From Myxococcales bacterium (GTDB lineage Bacteria; Myxococcota_A; Polyangia; Polyangiales; GCA-016699535): a DNA stretch of 64,000 nucleotides. The stretch is from positions 1,426,001 to 1,490,000 of the forward strand of contig JACKDX010000001.1 of assembly GCA_020633325.1 (NCBI GenBank). Reading direction: 5' to 3'. Of the stretch, positions 37,500 to 45,893 are shown piece after piece. Below the pieces are notes generated by a model. That model saw only the letters and a list, made by a program, of their open reading frames with translations. It made no database searches and was not told the DNA's origin. The position numbers and the translations under genes are program-made. Position 1 is the stretch's first letter; each line of letters begins with the position of its first letter.

Positions 37500-38864
37500 T
37501 TATCGTAGTTCTACGGGACCTTGCGTGTGCGGGAGCTCGGTGTCGCCGATGGTTTCAGTGTGTCCGTAGCCGAGTTGTCCGCTGGTATTGCGTCCCCAAC
37601 ATCGTACAGCGGCTCCCTCCAGAATCACACACGTATGGAAATCACCCGCGTCAATGTCGAGAACCTTTCCACCTACGCTGACGGCGCCTTTGCTGCTAGG
37701 CACTTCAGTGTCACCGATGTTGTCGGTGATGCCATACCCAAGCTGACCATCCGCATTTCGGCCCCAACACCTGACAGTTTGGTCGCTGAGCAACGCACAG
37801 GTGTGATACGCGCCCGCAGTCAACTTGACCACCGAGCCACCAACACTTACAGGACCCACACTCGACGGCAGCTCGGTGTCCCCAATGGTGTCGTAGTTAC
37901 CATACCCGAGTGCACCGTCTGCGCCAGCACCCCAACAACGCACGGTTCCATCGGTGAAGCGCACGCACGTATGATATACGCCCGCGACCACTTGCGTTAC
38001 CTCGCCACCGACGTCGACTATTCCCACGGTGTTTGGCGCTTGAGTGTCACCGATATTGTCTGTACTGTTGTAACCCAGTTGTCCTTCATTTCCGCGCCCC
38101 CAGCAGCGCACATCGTTTCCCTCGAGAAGTGCGCATGTGTGAGCGAAACCTGGCGCGAGTTGGAGCACATTTGCGCCCACAGCAATGGCTCCCACAGAGC
38201 TCGGCACCACAACGGTAGAAGTGTTTCCATAGCCGAGCTTTCCGAACGTGCCTTGGGCCCAACATTTTATGGTTTTGTCTTCCATCACCACGCAGGTGTG
38301 ATAGTTGCCTGCGGCCACCTGTGCGACGGTGCCTCCGATATCCACCGCTGGCACATCGCCTGGAACTTCGTCGTCCCCCACGTCATGCTCAGAGTCAGGG
38401 TATCCCAATTGGTACGACATATTCTCGCCAAAGCAGCGTACAGTCCCACTTTCGAGAAGCACGCACGTGTGGTCAACCCCAGCAGAGACTTCCTCCACGG
38501 GCTCGCCGACATCGACGGTCCCCCGGGCACTGGGATTCTCATCGTCCCCTATGGGCGTCGTGGTGGCATAGCCCGTCTGTCCAAACTCAGACTTACCCCA
38601 ACACTTAATGGTCTGATCATCAAACAGCACGCATGTGTGACTACCACCCAAGGCAAGCCTGACCGGAATGACCGAAGGCCCAGCATCCGGCAGATTTACG
38701 TCCCCATCAACTGCGGCATCGCTAGAGCTTTGCACGCAGGTGTTGGTTGTGAGGTCGCATTCATATCCGGCCACGCAAGGGCATTGCCTGCCGACAAGAT
38801 TCAAGGACTTCGAACAGCTGAAGGACAATCCACACAAACAGAAAAGCCCTAGTGCTCGCCACAT
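37500..38864 (-). CDS. RCC1-repeat secreted lipoprotein
   Basis: A 454-residue exported protein, N-terminal signal ending GLSFSCSKS, with a Cys knot (CPCVAGYECDLTTNTC) and a short linker. From ~residue 65 it carries seven RCC1/BNR-type repeats of ~51 residues of the form HTCxLLxxxTVRCWGxxxxGQLGYG...IGDxExP, predicted to close a seven-bladed beta-propeller. Each blade keeps one Cys in HTC and one in RCWG. These proteins are abundant in myxobacteria as surface proteins of unknown ligand. A fragment of a paralogue is at 54627-54743. Confidence 0.88.
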   Translation of the reverse strand: MWRALGLFCLCGLSFSCSKSLNLVGRQCPCVAGYECDLTTNTCVQSSSDAAVDGDVNLPDAGPSVIPVRLALGGSHTCVLFDDQTIKCWGKSEFGQTGYATTTPIGDDENPSARGTVDVGEPVEEVSAGVDHTCVLLESGTVRCFGENMSYQLGYPDSEHDVGDDEVPGDVPAVDIGGTVAQVAAGNYHTCVVMEDKTIKCWAQGTFGKLGYGNTSTVVVPSSVGAIAVGANVLQLAPGFAHTCALLEGNDVRCWGRGNEGQLGYNSTDNIGDTQAPNTVGIVDVGGEVTQVVAGVYHTCVRFTDGTVRCWGAGADGALGYGNYDTIGDTELPSSVGPVSVGGSVVKLTAGAYHTCALLSDQTVRCWGRNADGQLGYGITDNIGDTEVPSSKGAVSVGGKVLDIDAGDFHTCVILEGAAVRCWGRNTSGQLGYGHTETIGDTELPHTQGPVELR

Positions 38865-38924
38865 CCCTCCAAGTATAGCACGGCTGCCATCCGGCCCCCC
38901 TAACTGTCCTATATTAGGGCTTTG

Positions 38925-39641
38925 TCAGCTAGCTGCTTCCCAGCGCGCGCCGCGGCCATGTCCGGAAGATTGGACGCCTTTGAGAGATCTCAGGTCGGCC
39001 AAGGCCTGTTGGCGAGAGACCGAGTAATCGATGGCGTGCAAATAGTCGGCCAGGCTAAAGCCATCGGGGCGTTGCGCAAGCGACTGGGCCACCCGGCGTC
39101 GTGTTGGGGCATCGAGGCGGCCCACCGTGCGCTTGGTGACTGGGTCGACCACCGGCCGCTCGCGCCCCACAAAGCCCCAGTCGTTGTACGGCTTCAGGTT
39201 GTGACCAAGCCTCCGCTTCGCCATGCGGGTGCCCGCCTTCGGTGCATCGAAGAAGAATTGCTCCGCGGGGCGGATCCGCGGCCAATCCTTGGACACGTAG
39301 TCGGCCCAAAGAAGAAACTCCCGTTCCGTTGCAGCCTGCTTGGCAAACGCTAAGGCGACACACAATGCTTGCGGCCAGCGCATGCGAGCCATCACCTGGC
39401 GCACCCTCGAAGGGTTCAGCGATTCCCAGTGCGCCAGCAAAAACTGCACGAGAATGCTCAGCATCCGCGCATCGAAGCGTAACATCTCGCCCGCAAGCCC
39501 GAGGAGTTCTTCGGTTGTGCGGGGCCCGTACGGCCACGCCCGCCGTCGTCCCACCGCGGGGGCGCCACGTGTCGCCAACTCGTAATAGAGCCGCTCCAAA
39601 TCTGACAGGGTAGGTGTGCGACGCAAAAGGCCGGTATTCAT
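38925..39641 (-). CDS. Hypothetical protein partnered with a nucleotidyltransferase
   Basis: A 238-residue soluble, Arg-rich, helical protein. No domain recognised. Regions of note are LARLYYELATRG-like start (LERLYYELATRG), TTEELLGLAGEMLRFDARML and SLAQRPDGFSLADYLHAID near the C-terminus, which resembles a winged-helix arrangement. Its start overlaps the upstream nucleotidyltransferase by 4 bases, so they are translationally coupled. The pair resembles toxin-antitoxin-like nucleotidyltransferase modules, but which partner is harmful cannot be said. Confidence 0.6.
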   Translation of the reverse strand: MNTGLLRRTPTLSDLERLYYELATRGAPAVGRRRAWPYGPRTTEELLGLAGEMLRFDARMLSILVQFLLAHWESLNPSRVRQVMARMRWPQALCVALAFAKQAATEREFLLWADYVSKDWPRIRPAEQFFFDAPKAGTRMAKRRLGHNLKPYNDWGFVGRERPVVDPVTKRTVGRLDAPTRRRVAQSLAQRPDGFSLADYLHAIDYSVSRQQALADLRSLKGVQSSGHGRGARWEAAS

Positions 39642-40177
39642 GGCTCCATCTCATCTCGGAGGTCATCAAAATAATCTGCGGCTTGCTCGGCGCCCGGAAT
39701 GCGTTTCTCCACAAGGAGCGCAAGTTGTCGATCCACCACCACCAGGTCCTCGGCCTCGCCCATCAACCGGACCGCATGCGGGCGGTCTTTGTCGCGCCCT
39801 GCGAAACATTTCATCACCAGCAGGTCCTCGGGTCCCAGCACATCAGCCCTAAGTCGTTTGCCCTGGAACACCGTGCGCAAACGAGACGCATAGTCTTGGG
39901 GCAACACGTACGTGAACGTCACAAAATGCGTGTTGAGCCAATCAGGCTCAATGTTTAGCTGTTTGGCGACCTTCTTAAATGTCTCATCCAAATTGGCCAC
40001 CGTATTGCCTTTGACTGCAAATGCATCAACGTCCTGAGTGGCTAACGGATGCTTATAACCAAGCACCATCGCCGCCCCGCCGCCTATTACCAGATGAAGT
40101 GGTTCGCCAAGCTTCTCATCCAACAGCGCCAGCGCTTTAGGCATGAGCTTCTGATCAAGAGCGCGGTGGGCAGCCAT
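39638..40177 (-). CDS. DUF6036-type nucleotidyltransferase
   Basis: A 179-residue protein of the nucleotidyltransferase superfamily. It has GGGAAMVLGYKHPLATQDVD (the GG-x-D-x-D type core), LDETFKKVAKQLNIEPDWL and a C-terminal EDLLVMKCFAGRDKDRPH. Members are often minimal nucleotidyltransferases in AbiEii-like or MNT-HEPN-like modules that transfer nucleotides to a target. It precedes the 238-residue partner with a 4-base overlap (39638-39641). Confidence 0.75.
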   Translation of the reverse strand: MAAHRALDQKLMPKALALLDEKLGEPLHLVIGGGAAMVLGYKHPLATQDVDAFAVKGNTVANLDETFKKVAKQLNIEPDWLNTHFVTFTYVLPQDYASRLRTVFQGKRLRADVLGPEDLLVMKCFAGRDKDRPHAVRLMGEAEDLVVVDRQLALLVEKRIPGAEQAADYFDDLRDEMEP

Positions 40178-40251
40178 GGCCTATGTATGACAAGAAAAAG
40201 ACAACTAGTCAAATACCGCGAAAAGGTGCGCTCTCGGGGGCACGCGTTGCG

Positions 40252-41661
40252 TTAATCGCCGCGCCACATGTAACAGGCTAAGCAGTCCCACGTTCCATTT
40301 GCGGCCACGGGCGAGGGACCAGGGAAGCCGCTGGCAGAAACGTGCCCGTCGAGGCGCACCCAGCCGTCGGACTGAGACGCGAGAGGAGATCCACCCGACT
40401 GATCGCACTGGAGCCGCCAGCCGTGCAGGGCGTGCCAGTTGTTCAGTTGCTGGTCAGTCACATAGTATGGCGACTTTGCGTTCGTCTGAATCATCTGTGG
40501 GGTGAGCAGGGACGGAGGTTGGACCCTCTCGGACAATGCCGCTTCTGGGAACTCCGCAGCAGGCGGCACATGGAGAACTTTCCAGCCATAAAGCTGCGCG
40601 GCCAAAAAACCACAACTCGGCGCGTCCGGCACTCCACCACGCGCGCATGTGTGATCTTGTCCCCGCGCGCAATCGGGATCGTTCTCGGGAACGATCCCTT
40701 GCGCGACACTGGCAATCCAGCCTGGGTAACGCGTGATGTCTACCGCTATCGAGACAGCCAGTTTCGCTAGACCGGGACGCTTTTGAGCGTCACATACTGC
40801 GAATTGTGGCACGGCGCCGGTTAGGATGCCAACCAGCGCACCGTCCGAAATGCGAAAGATGCCGCCGCCGCTGTCACCGTGGCATGCGTACCCGCTCGGC
40901 AGCGTACTTGGCTCGTCAGCAAAAGGTATATAGTCGTTATCGCTCGGGACGAACTCGCGTGTACGCACTTCGCCCTCCGAAAAAAACCGAAATTCGGCTG
41001 CCAGGTAGTCACGCTCCGACTGGTCTGGTGGCTTAGTTTCGAGAAACCCGAGAGCTGCCGGCGCGCGAAAAGTCACACTGCGAAAGAATCCGGGCGACGT
41101 GATGCAGACGCTGGCTGCTCGGCGAGTTTCCGAGCCCCCGGTATCCCCGGAGCTACCGTAGCCGACCATTTCATAGCCGCAGGCAAACGTCTGTGTTTCG
41201 GACGTATCCGAGGAGGATCCAATGGCTGCAATTTGCGTCGCCGAAAACGGCTCGCCATCTGTGATCAATAACGCAACGTCATGGCGGCCCATGCGCTGGC
41301 TTGTTTCAGCTTGATATCCAGGATGCACATAATGACGTACCGCTAGCCGCAAGCCCTCAGTTATGTTTTCGCCGTCCCCAAGTGCGCCAGGTCGAACTAC
41401 AATTACAAACGGATCGTTTTTGATTACATGCGCTGCGGTAAGGACCAGATGCGGGCCGATGATTACACCGCTGCCCGAGTTCACCTCCGACTGGGCCTCA
41501 TCCGAAGCGGCGATGAACGCCACCGAGGGATGCAAGTCTTTAGACGGTGCGCCGCCGCCAACTGCTGCGTGGCCCGCATCCACGCTCTCCCTTGGGGTTA
41601 GGGTGCAGGCACTCACGGCACTCACCGCCACAACGAGCACAAGATAAGGTCCGGCCCTCAT
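40252..41661 (-). CDS. Trypsin-like serine protease lipoprotein
   Basis: A 469-residue lipoprotein (signal VVAVSAVSACTLT). The S1 catalytic triad is visible: His in LVLTAAHVIKND, Asp in RHDVALLITDGE, and Ser in YACHGDSGGGIFR. A C-terminal extension of ~170 residues contains a Cys pair region and ends CLACYMWRGD. The upstream 16 codons of the open frame are discarded, because the signal peptide begins at 41661. It is likely active in the envelope or surface digestion; substrate unknown. Confidence 0.88.
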   Translation of the reverse strand: MRAGPYLVLVVAVSAVSACTLTPRESVDAGHAAVGGGAPSKDLHPSVAFIAASDEAQSEVNSGSGVIIGPHLVLTAAHVIKNDPFVIVVRPGALGDGENITEGLRLAVRHYVHPGYQAETSQRMGRHDVALLITDGEPFSATQIAAIGSSSDTSETQTFACGYEMVGYGSSGDTGGSETRRAASVCITSPGFFRSVTFRAPAALGFLETKPPDQSERDYLAAEFRFFSEGEVRTREFVPSDNDYIPFADEPSTLPSGYACHGDSGGGIFRISDGALVGILTGAVPQFAVCDAQKRPGLAKLAVSIAVDITRYPGWIASVAQGIVPENDPDCARGQDHTCARGGVPDAPSCGFLAAQLYGWKVLHVPPAAEFPEAALSERVQPPSLLTPQMIQTNAKSPYYVTDQQLNNWHALHGWRLQCDQSGGSPLASQSDGWVRLDGHVSASGFPGPSPVAANGTWDCLACYMWRGD

Positions 41662-41855
41662 TCCGGGGGGACAGCTTTCAACGTGCGTGGCATGTAGTTG
41701 CTCAACCAAGCAACTTTCGGGCCAATGAAAATGTAGCAGGTTTCCGTCCTAAACCGGCCGCTCGATATGCGGGTAGGCACTCCGAAGGGCGAGTGGTGGG
41801 GTCTGCCGGCCTGGTGATGGCCTTCCATGGCCCGCCTGGTGGGCCTTAGTTGGGT

Positions 41856-42086
41856 TTACCCGTTTTCGGGAGACGCCCGCCTCAAGCCAACATCAGAAGC
41901 GGCCAAGGTTGCTGTGCGCTCTTGCCGCAGGCGGGCTAGAGCCCCCGATGCGTGCGCAAGGGCCATGGCCGCCTCCAACCACTCTAGTCGCTGCTTAGGC
42001 GTCGCGGTAGCCGCAAGCTGCCTTTGCCACTGCCGCGTTCTCGACCAATCGGCTGGATTGTCTGACAAATCCGATGGAGAACTCAT
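41856..42086 (-). CDS. Small partner protein of the second nucleotidyltransferase
   Basis: A 76-residue protein, helical and Ala/Arg-rich (LEWLEAAMALAHASGALARL). It overlaps the upstream nucleotidyltransferase stop by 4 bases. The arrangement, not its sequence, suggests a toxin-antitoxin-like partner. No family recognised. Confidence 0.55.
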   Translation of the reverse strand: MSSPSDLSDNPADWSRTRQWQRQLAATATPKQRLEWLEAAMALAHASGALARLRQERTATLAASDVGLRRASPENG

Positions 42087-42571
42087 GTCGTACGCAAATG
42101 TTCCAATGCTTCGATATCCTGCAAATCATGTGGGCGGCCTGCCCGCTTCTTCATCTCTATCATATCATCGACAGATGCGATCCGCACGGATAAATCGCCG
42201 AGGAGCACAACCTTGGCCCGCTGCCATAGCTCCTCAAACGGAAAGGGATTTTCGGCAAAAAGATCCACCACACGTAAGGGGTTCTGCGGATCCCAATAAC
42301 TAAAAACAGCCATCGACTTCTCTTCGATCCATGTTCGTCGTGTTTCCTCATCGGCAAAACCCATCGGGTCTACAGGTAAGCGCGGACGAAAGCCGAGTGC
42401 GCCAAACACTTCGATCGCGTGCTTCACCGCGGCCGGTTCCAAGTCAATCACGAGATCAAGGTCATGCGTAAGTCGGGGAAAGCCATGCAACACCACCGCG
42501 ACGCCGCCGACAATAACGAACCGGACACCCTCTCGCTGCAGATCCGCAAACAGTGACGCGTAGAATGACAT
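42083..42571 (-). CDS. Nucleotidyltransferase superfamily protein
   Basis: A 162-residue protein with the minimal nucleotidyltransferase core GVRFVIVGGVAVVLHGF, then RLTHDLDLVIDLEP giving the DxD metal pair. The last ~50 residues include LSVRIASVDDMIEMKKRAG and a helical tail. It belongs to the same broad fold as 39638-40177 but is not a close copy. The second gene (41856-42086) overlaps by 4 bases, suggesting one transcript. Probably a mobile-module component. Confidence 0.75.
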   Translation of the reverse strand: MSFYASLFADLQREGVRFVIVGGVAVVLHGFPRLTHDLDLVIDLEPAAVKHAIEVFGALGFRPRLPVDPMGFADEETRRTWIEEKSMAVFSYWDPQNPLRVVDLFAENPFPFEELWQRAKVVLLGDLSVRIASVDDMIEMKKRAGRPHDLQDIEALEHLRTT

Positions 42572-42599
42572 TCGTGTCCATAATAGGTGGCGAGCTCAG

Positions 42600-42797
42600 C
42601 AGTGGCAAACGATGGACGGCCAACGGCATTTCACGTTGTCTCCCACAGCATGCGCAAGGGGTGGGTCGCGGCCAAAGAGCGTTAACGGCAGGCGTGGTGT
42701 TGTACGATTCGCCATTCGTCCATATCGCGCGTTTACCTTGTCGCAATACGGTCCTTCCTAATTTTTGAAGCTCTCTGTTCAGATCTCGCTGCTTCAC
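42600..42797 (-). pseudogene. Possible HicA-like toxin remnant
   Basis: From the GTG at 42797 the frame begins KQRDLNRELQKLGRTVLRQGK then IWTNGE. This is like the start of HicA (KxRDLIxxLxxxGWxxxRxGxxH), but the His-containing part is lost and the following residues do not fit. It is adjacent to the nucleotidyltransferase cassette. The similarity is short, so this is tentative. Confidence 0.3.
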
Positions 42798-42920
42798 TGT
42801 TTTATCTTGCCCGTTTACAGGTAAAAGGCACGGGCGAGCAGCTCGTCGAAGGATGTGGGTGTGGGACCTACCAAAGCGCGCCACAAGGTGGCCAAGAGCG
42901 CGCGTGATCCGTCACACTAA

Positions 42921-43083
42921 GGGCGTGTCCTCGTATTCCGGACCGAGAGAAAAACAGCGAGATTCGAGTATATCAAGGAAGCGCGACGAGGCATATCATA
43001 CGATATGTAGAGGGAGCGATGACGCTGAGATACGAAGAATCCTCGCGTTTTCACTCGACGGGAGTGAATACGAGGACACGCCC
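42921..43083. mobile_element. MITE-like element with perfect 18-bp terminal inverted repeats
   Basis: GGGCGTGTCCTCGTATTC at 42921-42938 is repeated exactly as its reverse complement at 43066-43083. The element is 163 bases and is bounded on both sides by TAA (42918-42920 and 43084-43086), a likely 3-bp target duplication. The interior halves are also partly complementary, so the whole unit can fold into one long imperfect hairpin, with an inner CATATC...GATATG. It has no coding capacity. The right edge sits 24 bases upstream of the first cassette gene. Confidence 0.8.
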
Positions 43084-43107
43084 TAAGATCCGGAGGCGAA
43101 GTGTGTT

Positions 43108-44139
43108 GTGGTCGGCTTGTCCTTAATGGCGCGTAGGCAACTGAGTGGCGTGGTAGCGCTGCTGGTCGTGCTGTTGTGCGCATCGGTGGCGCTTGCGAAG
43201 CCAAGGCGCAAGCGGGGTAGGGGCAAGGTTCAGGCGAGCTCAACTGAGGCCCAAGCAGAAAAGCCCGCGCCTTTACCCCCTGACCCCTACGCCGGCATTC
43301 CCGCATCGCGGTTGCTTGAAGCCAAACGCCGCTTCTTAGAAGCCGTGCAGCTTGAGCAAGACGGCAATCACGAAGCGGCGATTGTGGAGTTTGAAGCCTC
43401 GTACGAGCTCGTCCCTCGCCCCAACACCCTCTACAACTTGGGCCTGGTGCACGAAAAGCTGTTTCGCTACGACCAAGCGATTAGTTACTACGCGCTTTAC
43501 TTAAAGCGCGCGCCCAAAGACGACCCTGACCGCGACGCTGTGATGCTTGCCAAAGAGCGCTTGCAAAATCTCTTGGGCCAGGTGCACATCAAAGTCAGCC
43601 CCCAAGCCGACGTCTGGCTCGATGGCCGACGCTTAGGCCAAGCCCCAGGCACGTTTTTTATCCCCGCAGGACGTCACGTGCTTGAGCTCAGAAAAGACGG
43701 CTACCTGCCCGCACGCCGCCAACTCACGGTCGCCTCCCGCCGCGAGCACGACCTTTCCGTCACCCTCAAAAGCGCCAAAGACGAACCGCCGCTTCATCCA
43801 GCCTTCTTTTGGACAGGTGTTGGCCTCACCGTCGCCACTGCTGCCGTGGGCACCTACTTCGGCATTCGCACCCTGAGTCTGAATAGCGACCTTGAAGAGA
43901 GCGACCCCTTGTTACCCAGCACCCAAACGCTCCAAGAAGACAAAGACCAAGCGGCGCTGCTCACCGACATCTTCTTCATCTCCTCGGCCGGTTTGGCCCT
44001 GACCACGGTCGTTCTTGCTATCTTCACCGACTGGGACGGTGACGAGGACGACGATGCCTCAACGTCCAAAGACAGCGCGGCATGGCTGCCGTTTGTGGGC
44101 CCCTATACCGCGGGCATTCAGTACCGAGGTGCGTTATGA
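43108..44139 (+). CDS. Cassette 1 gene A: TPR-PEGA membrane protein
   Basis: A 343-residue envelope protein. A signal peptide (VVALLVVLLCASVALA) is followed by a basic linker. Two or three TPR-like helical repeats follow at ~70-145 (LEAVQLEQDGNHEAAIVEF; NLGLVHEKLFRYDQAISYY). A PEGA domain follows at ~152-215 (VSPQADVWLDGRRLGQAPG), then two membrane helices (PAFFWTGVGLTVATAAVG; IFFISSAGLALTTVVLAIF). GTG at 43108 has GGAGG 11 bases upstream; ATG 43126 is an alternative. It is the only full-length copy. Two shorter, damaged copies lie at 47144-47801 and 50848-51504. It overlaps gene B by 4 bases (ATGA), so the products are likely made together. Confidence 0.85.
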   Translation: MVGLSLMARRQLSGVVALLVVLLCASVALAKPRRKRGRGKVQASSTEAQAEKPAPLPPDPYAGIPASRLLEAKRRFLEAVQLEQDGNHEAAIVEFEASYELVPRPNTLYNLGLVHEKLFRYDQAISYYALYLKRAPKDDPDRDAVMLAKERLQNLLGQVHIKVSPQADVWLDGRRLGQAPGTFFIPAGRHVLELRKDGYLPARRQLTVASRREHDLSVTLKSAKDEPPLHPAFFWTGVGLTVATAAVGTYFGIRTLSLNSDLEESDPLLPSTQTLQEDKDQAALLTDIFFISSAGLALTTVVLAIFTDWDGDEDDDASTSKDSAAWLPFVGPYTAGIQYRGAL

Positions 44140-45788
44140 GGGCACGCCTCGGCTTGATCGGTGCGCTCGTTTTGTACGCTCCGCTACTCGGCTGCGGCAT
44201 TTTGGGCTTTGGTGCCGACATCCCGGTCAGTTGCAACGACGGCCCTCGCACCTGCGCCGACCTCAACGACTCAAACCCCACAGGCCAAGCCTGCACCTTT
44301 TGGGCCTGCATCGATAACCGCTGCCGAGTGGTTCCCAAAGACACCGACCAAGACGGGGTGCTTGATAACGGCTGCGAACCTGAAGGCAACCCTCAAGACT
44401 GCGACGAAAACGACAACCGCCGTTTTCCGGGCAACACCGAAATCTGCGACTACATCGACAACAACTGCAACGATGACGTTGACGAGGGGTTTGCTTACGG
44501 TGTAGCCGAACCAAACATTTGGCCGTTTAGCGACGCCGGCATTACCGACCCGATTAAAGTCAGCTTCGCCACGCGGTCCACGGAGCAAGGCGCAACTCTT
44601 GCCGCAACATTTGATTATTACGGGACTGTCGATCCGCAAGAAGGTGGGCTCGCCGTGTGGTCCAGCCCCACTGAGGCACCCAATCCATTTCGAATTTTTC
44701 AGAAAAGAATAGCGGATAATGCCGATGGAACTACCCCTGGAGATGATACTTGGCTTACCTCATCAGCCTATTACAACATGCTACCAGTCATCGCTGACAA
44801 CGACTTGGGAATCGTAGCCGCGGCTACCTATTCCGGCGTCGACCGCTACTTCGCTGGACTGGTGCAAAGTGAACCCACCGAAACCCTGGTGAGGATTCAT
44901 GAAGACTTTCATGAGTATGACCCCCTTTGGGCTCTTGGCGAACATTCCAACTACGCAGCGGCGGCATGGACAGAGCGTGGTTTATTGGTGGTGGGCATAA
45001 AATCATGTAGCAGTGCTTGCTATCCCTCTGGCCTCAGCAATCGGGATGTCTTTGTGCACTTGCTCAAAAAAGACGACGACACTCAAGCGTGGACCGCAGC
45101 ATCGTCCAGCATCATTGACCATCACGGCATTGGCAAAGTATCAACCATGGGTGCAGCCCCTGTCATCATAGGCTTGCCCTCGGGCAGTTGGCTCAGCGCT
45201 CATGTGCAAGACAGCCCCGACGAAATCTGGCTCACTTTAATCAAGCTCACCAATGAAGCCACTGGCGATATCGAATCCTCACTGCTCGCACAGCTGCCTT
45301 CAGCCCACGACCTTGCTTTGAGCGTGGGTCCCAGCGAAGATGACATGACTACGATAGCGCTCAGCTACGTCACGGCGAATAACCGCGCACATGTGAAGCT
45401 GCTTTCGCTTGCCGAAACGCCCACGCCAAAAGCCACGGAGCTTGTCACCATAGATGCGCCTATCGAAGACGGTACAACCACTGCGCACACAAAGCCTTTG
45501 GTAACGTTTCATTCTGAGCTCGCGGAATGGTTGTTTGTGTGGCGAGACGATACGAGACGCCTTGGTATGATGCGTCTTTCACAAGATGGGACTGTCATCC
45601 CCAACACCTTTACCCATGCCCTTGCCCAGGAAGGCAGGGTATTGGACCAAGGGTTCGGGGTCGTACCACTCAAGGACCCAGTAAAGGAGCGGGATGGTGA
45701 CTCTGGCGCCTATGCGCTGGTAACCTATGCCAAGGACAATACGGCCTCCGTGTTTCTGACCGGCGCCGTCGACTGCGGAAATCCCTAG
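44136..45788 (+). CDS. Cassette 1 gene B: MopE-type metal-binding lipoprotein
   Basis: A 550-residue lipoprotein, signal LVLYAPLLGCGIL. It has a Cys-rich N-terminal domain (CNDGPRTCADLN; CTFWACIDNRC) and then a MopE-like putative metal-binding motif: DTDQDGVLDNGCEPEG, followed by DCDENDNRRFPGN and CDYIDNNCNDDVDEG. The Asp ladder suggests calcium or copper binding. The ~440 C-terminal residues are beta-rich and probably a propeller (LPVIADNDLGIVAAATYSG; ALVTYAKDNTASVFLTGAV). It overlaps gene A by 4 bases. Gene C starts 105 bases downstream behind its own promoter. It shares blocks with both other copies. Confidence 0.8.
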   Translation: MRARLGLIGALVLYAPLLGCGILGFGADIPVSCNDGPRTCADLNDSNPTGQACTFWACIDNRCRVVPKDTDQDGVLDNGCEPEGNPQDCDENDNRRFPGNTEICDYIDNNCNDDVDEGFAYGVAEPNIWPFSDAGITDPIKVSFATRSTEQGATLAATFDYYGTVDPQEGGLAVWSSPTEAPNPFRIFQKRIADNADGTTPGDDTWLTSSAYYNMLPVIADNDLGIVAAATYSGVDRYFAGLVQSEPTETLVRIHEDFHEYDPLWALGEHSNYAAAAWTERGLLVVGIKSCSSACYPSGLSNRDVFVHLLKKDDDTQAWTAASSSIIDHHGIGKVSTMGAAPVIIGLPSGSWLSAHVQDSPDEIWLTLIKLTNEATGDIESSLLAQLPSAHDLALSVGPSEDDMTTIALSYVTANNRAHVKLLSLAETPTPKATELVTIDAPIEDGTTTAHTKPLVTFHSELAEWLFVWRDDTRRLGMMRLSQDGTVIPNTFTHALAQEGRVLDQGFGVVPLKDPVKERDGDSGAYALVTYAKDNTASVFLTGAVDCGNP

Positions 45789-45835
45789 CTATTTTATCTG
45801 AATATTTTTTCAGTACCAAGTGGACTGGCCGCCCC

Positions 45836-45865
45836 TTGCGTTTCATGCCCGATCAGTAGTCTAAT
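45836..45865 (+). promoter_or_regulatory. Promoter-like element of cassette 1 gene C
   Basis: TTGCGT (45836-45841), 18-base spacer, TCTAAT (45860-45865). The same pair with an 18-base spacer recurs before both other C genes, as does the GGAGGTGTGCTAATG start region, which supports it. A weak CTGAA...TTCAG hairpin precedes it in each copy. Confidence 0.6.
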
Positions 45866-45893
45866 AGCGCTTACTCCCCTAGGAGGTGTGCTA

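Noticed and set aside
37500..38800. Periodic ~153-bp repeats considered as a CRISPR array
   Set aside because: The period is that of RCC1 blades in a coding frame and spacers are not unique.
37521..38852. A 443-codon open frame on the plus strand opposite the RCC1 lipoprotein
   Set aside because: It is exactly antisense to the repeats, follows their period and has no ribosome site or recognised domain; it arises from the codon pattern of the real gene.
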